Positions 12,414 through 12,492 of a DNA stretch of 12,492 nt are shown here, piece by piece. Below the pieces are notes generated by a model, which saw nothing but the letters and a program-made list of their open reading frames with translations, had not been told where the DNA came from and ran no database searches. The position numbers were made by a program, and so were the translations under genes. The stretch is from an uncultured Collinsella sp. (GTDB taxonomy: Bacteria; Actinomycetota; Coriobacteriia; Coriobacteriales; Coriobacteriaceae). The stretch spans positions 1-12,492 of the forward strand of contig URTL01000051.1 in the NCBI GenBank assembly GCA_900550785.1, written 5' to 3'. Every line of letters begins with the position of its first letter. Within the stretch, counting starts at the first letter, position 1.

Positions 12414-12492
12414 ATGAGTAACGTTCGCGTTTGTGTAGACGTTGTGGGCGGAGACGAGAAACCTCAGGTTGTTCTCGATGGTATCGAGGCTG
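12414..12492 (+). CDS. plsX: Phosphate acyltransferase PlsX, 3' end missing
   Basis: PlsX interconverts acyl-ACP and acyl-phosphate at the membrane surface, supplying PlsY for the first acylation of glycerol-3-phosphate. Only 26 codons are visible. ATG 12414 is preferred because AAGGAG (12401-12406) lies 7 bases upstream; an in-frame ATG at 12408 is only 1 base from that site. The visible protein begins MSNVRVCVDVVGGDEKP, matching the PlsX opening (hydrophobic strand, then the usual DAMGGD-x-xP). Here the motif reads DVVGGD, with Val-Val for Ala-Met; the two Gly and both Asp are kept. The rpmF-plsX order supports the call. It would use the product of the FakA gene upstream as well as acyl-ACP. 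Confidence 0.88.
   Translation, partial: MSNVRVCVDVVGGDEKPQVVLDGIEA

Overview
The window is about 12.5 kb of dense housekeeping chromosome with every gene on the + strand. It is GC-rich, has GTG as well as ATG starts, and has very short or overlapping gene junctions. The gene order and protein sequences suggest a high-GC Gram-positive of the Coriobacteriia, probably Collinsella or a close relative. That assignment rests on recalled family resemblance, not on a search.

Layout. (1) 1-3697: the 3' part of truB (tRNA pseudouridine-55 synthase), then ribF (FMN/FAD synthesis) and dnaG (primase), joined by 4-bp and 8-bp overlaps. (2) 3698-5156: a 109-bp gap with a probable promoter, then the primary sigma factor gene (rpoD/sigA), which starts at a GTG and has a strongly acidic then basic N-terminal region. 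(3) 5157-5585: the only long non-coding stretch (429 bp). It holds the rpoD terminator, a perfect 24-bp palindrome, a strong promoter, a tRNA-Asn(GUU) gene, its terminator, and a leader for the next gene. (4) 5586-10962: an Asp23/Gls24-family protein, a FakA/YloV-type DAK2 protein, recG, rsmD and coaD, closely packed. (5) 10963-12326: a promoter, a coiled-coil protein resembling mycobacterial SepIVA (DivIVA-like), a DUF177/YceD protein and rpmF (ribosomal protein L32). (6) 12327-12492: a leader with an intrinsic-terminator-like hairpin and the first 26 codons of plsX.

Themes. Replication and transcription are represented by DnaG and the primary sigma factor, translation by TruB, RsmD, L32, DUF177 and tRNA-Asn, and repair by RecG. 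Cofactor and lipid supply are represented by RibF for flavins, CoaD for CoA, FakA for acyl-phosphate and PlsX for acyl-phosphate/acyl-ACP exchange. FakA and PlsX share a metabolite although nearly 5 kb separates them. I see no phage, transposon, CRISPR, toxin-antitoxin or defence system. The points most worth a second look are the SepIVA-like protein, the free-standing palindrome, the hairpin leader of plsX and the charged sigma N-terminus.
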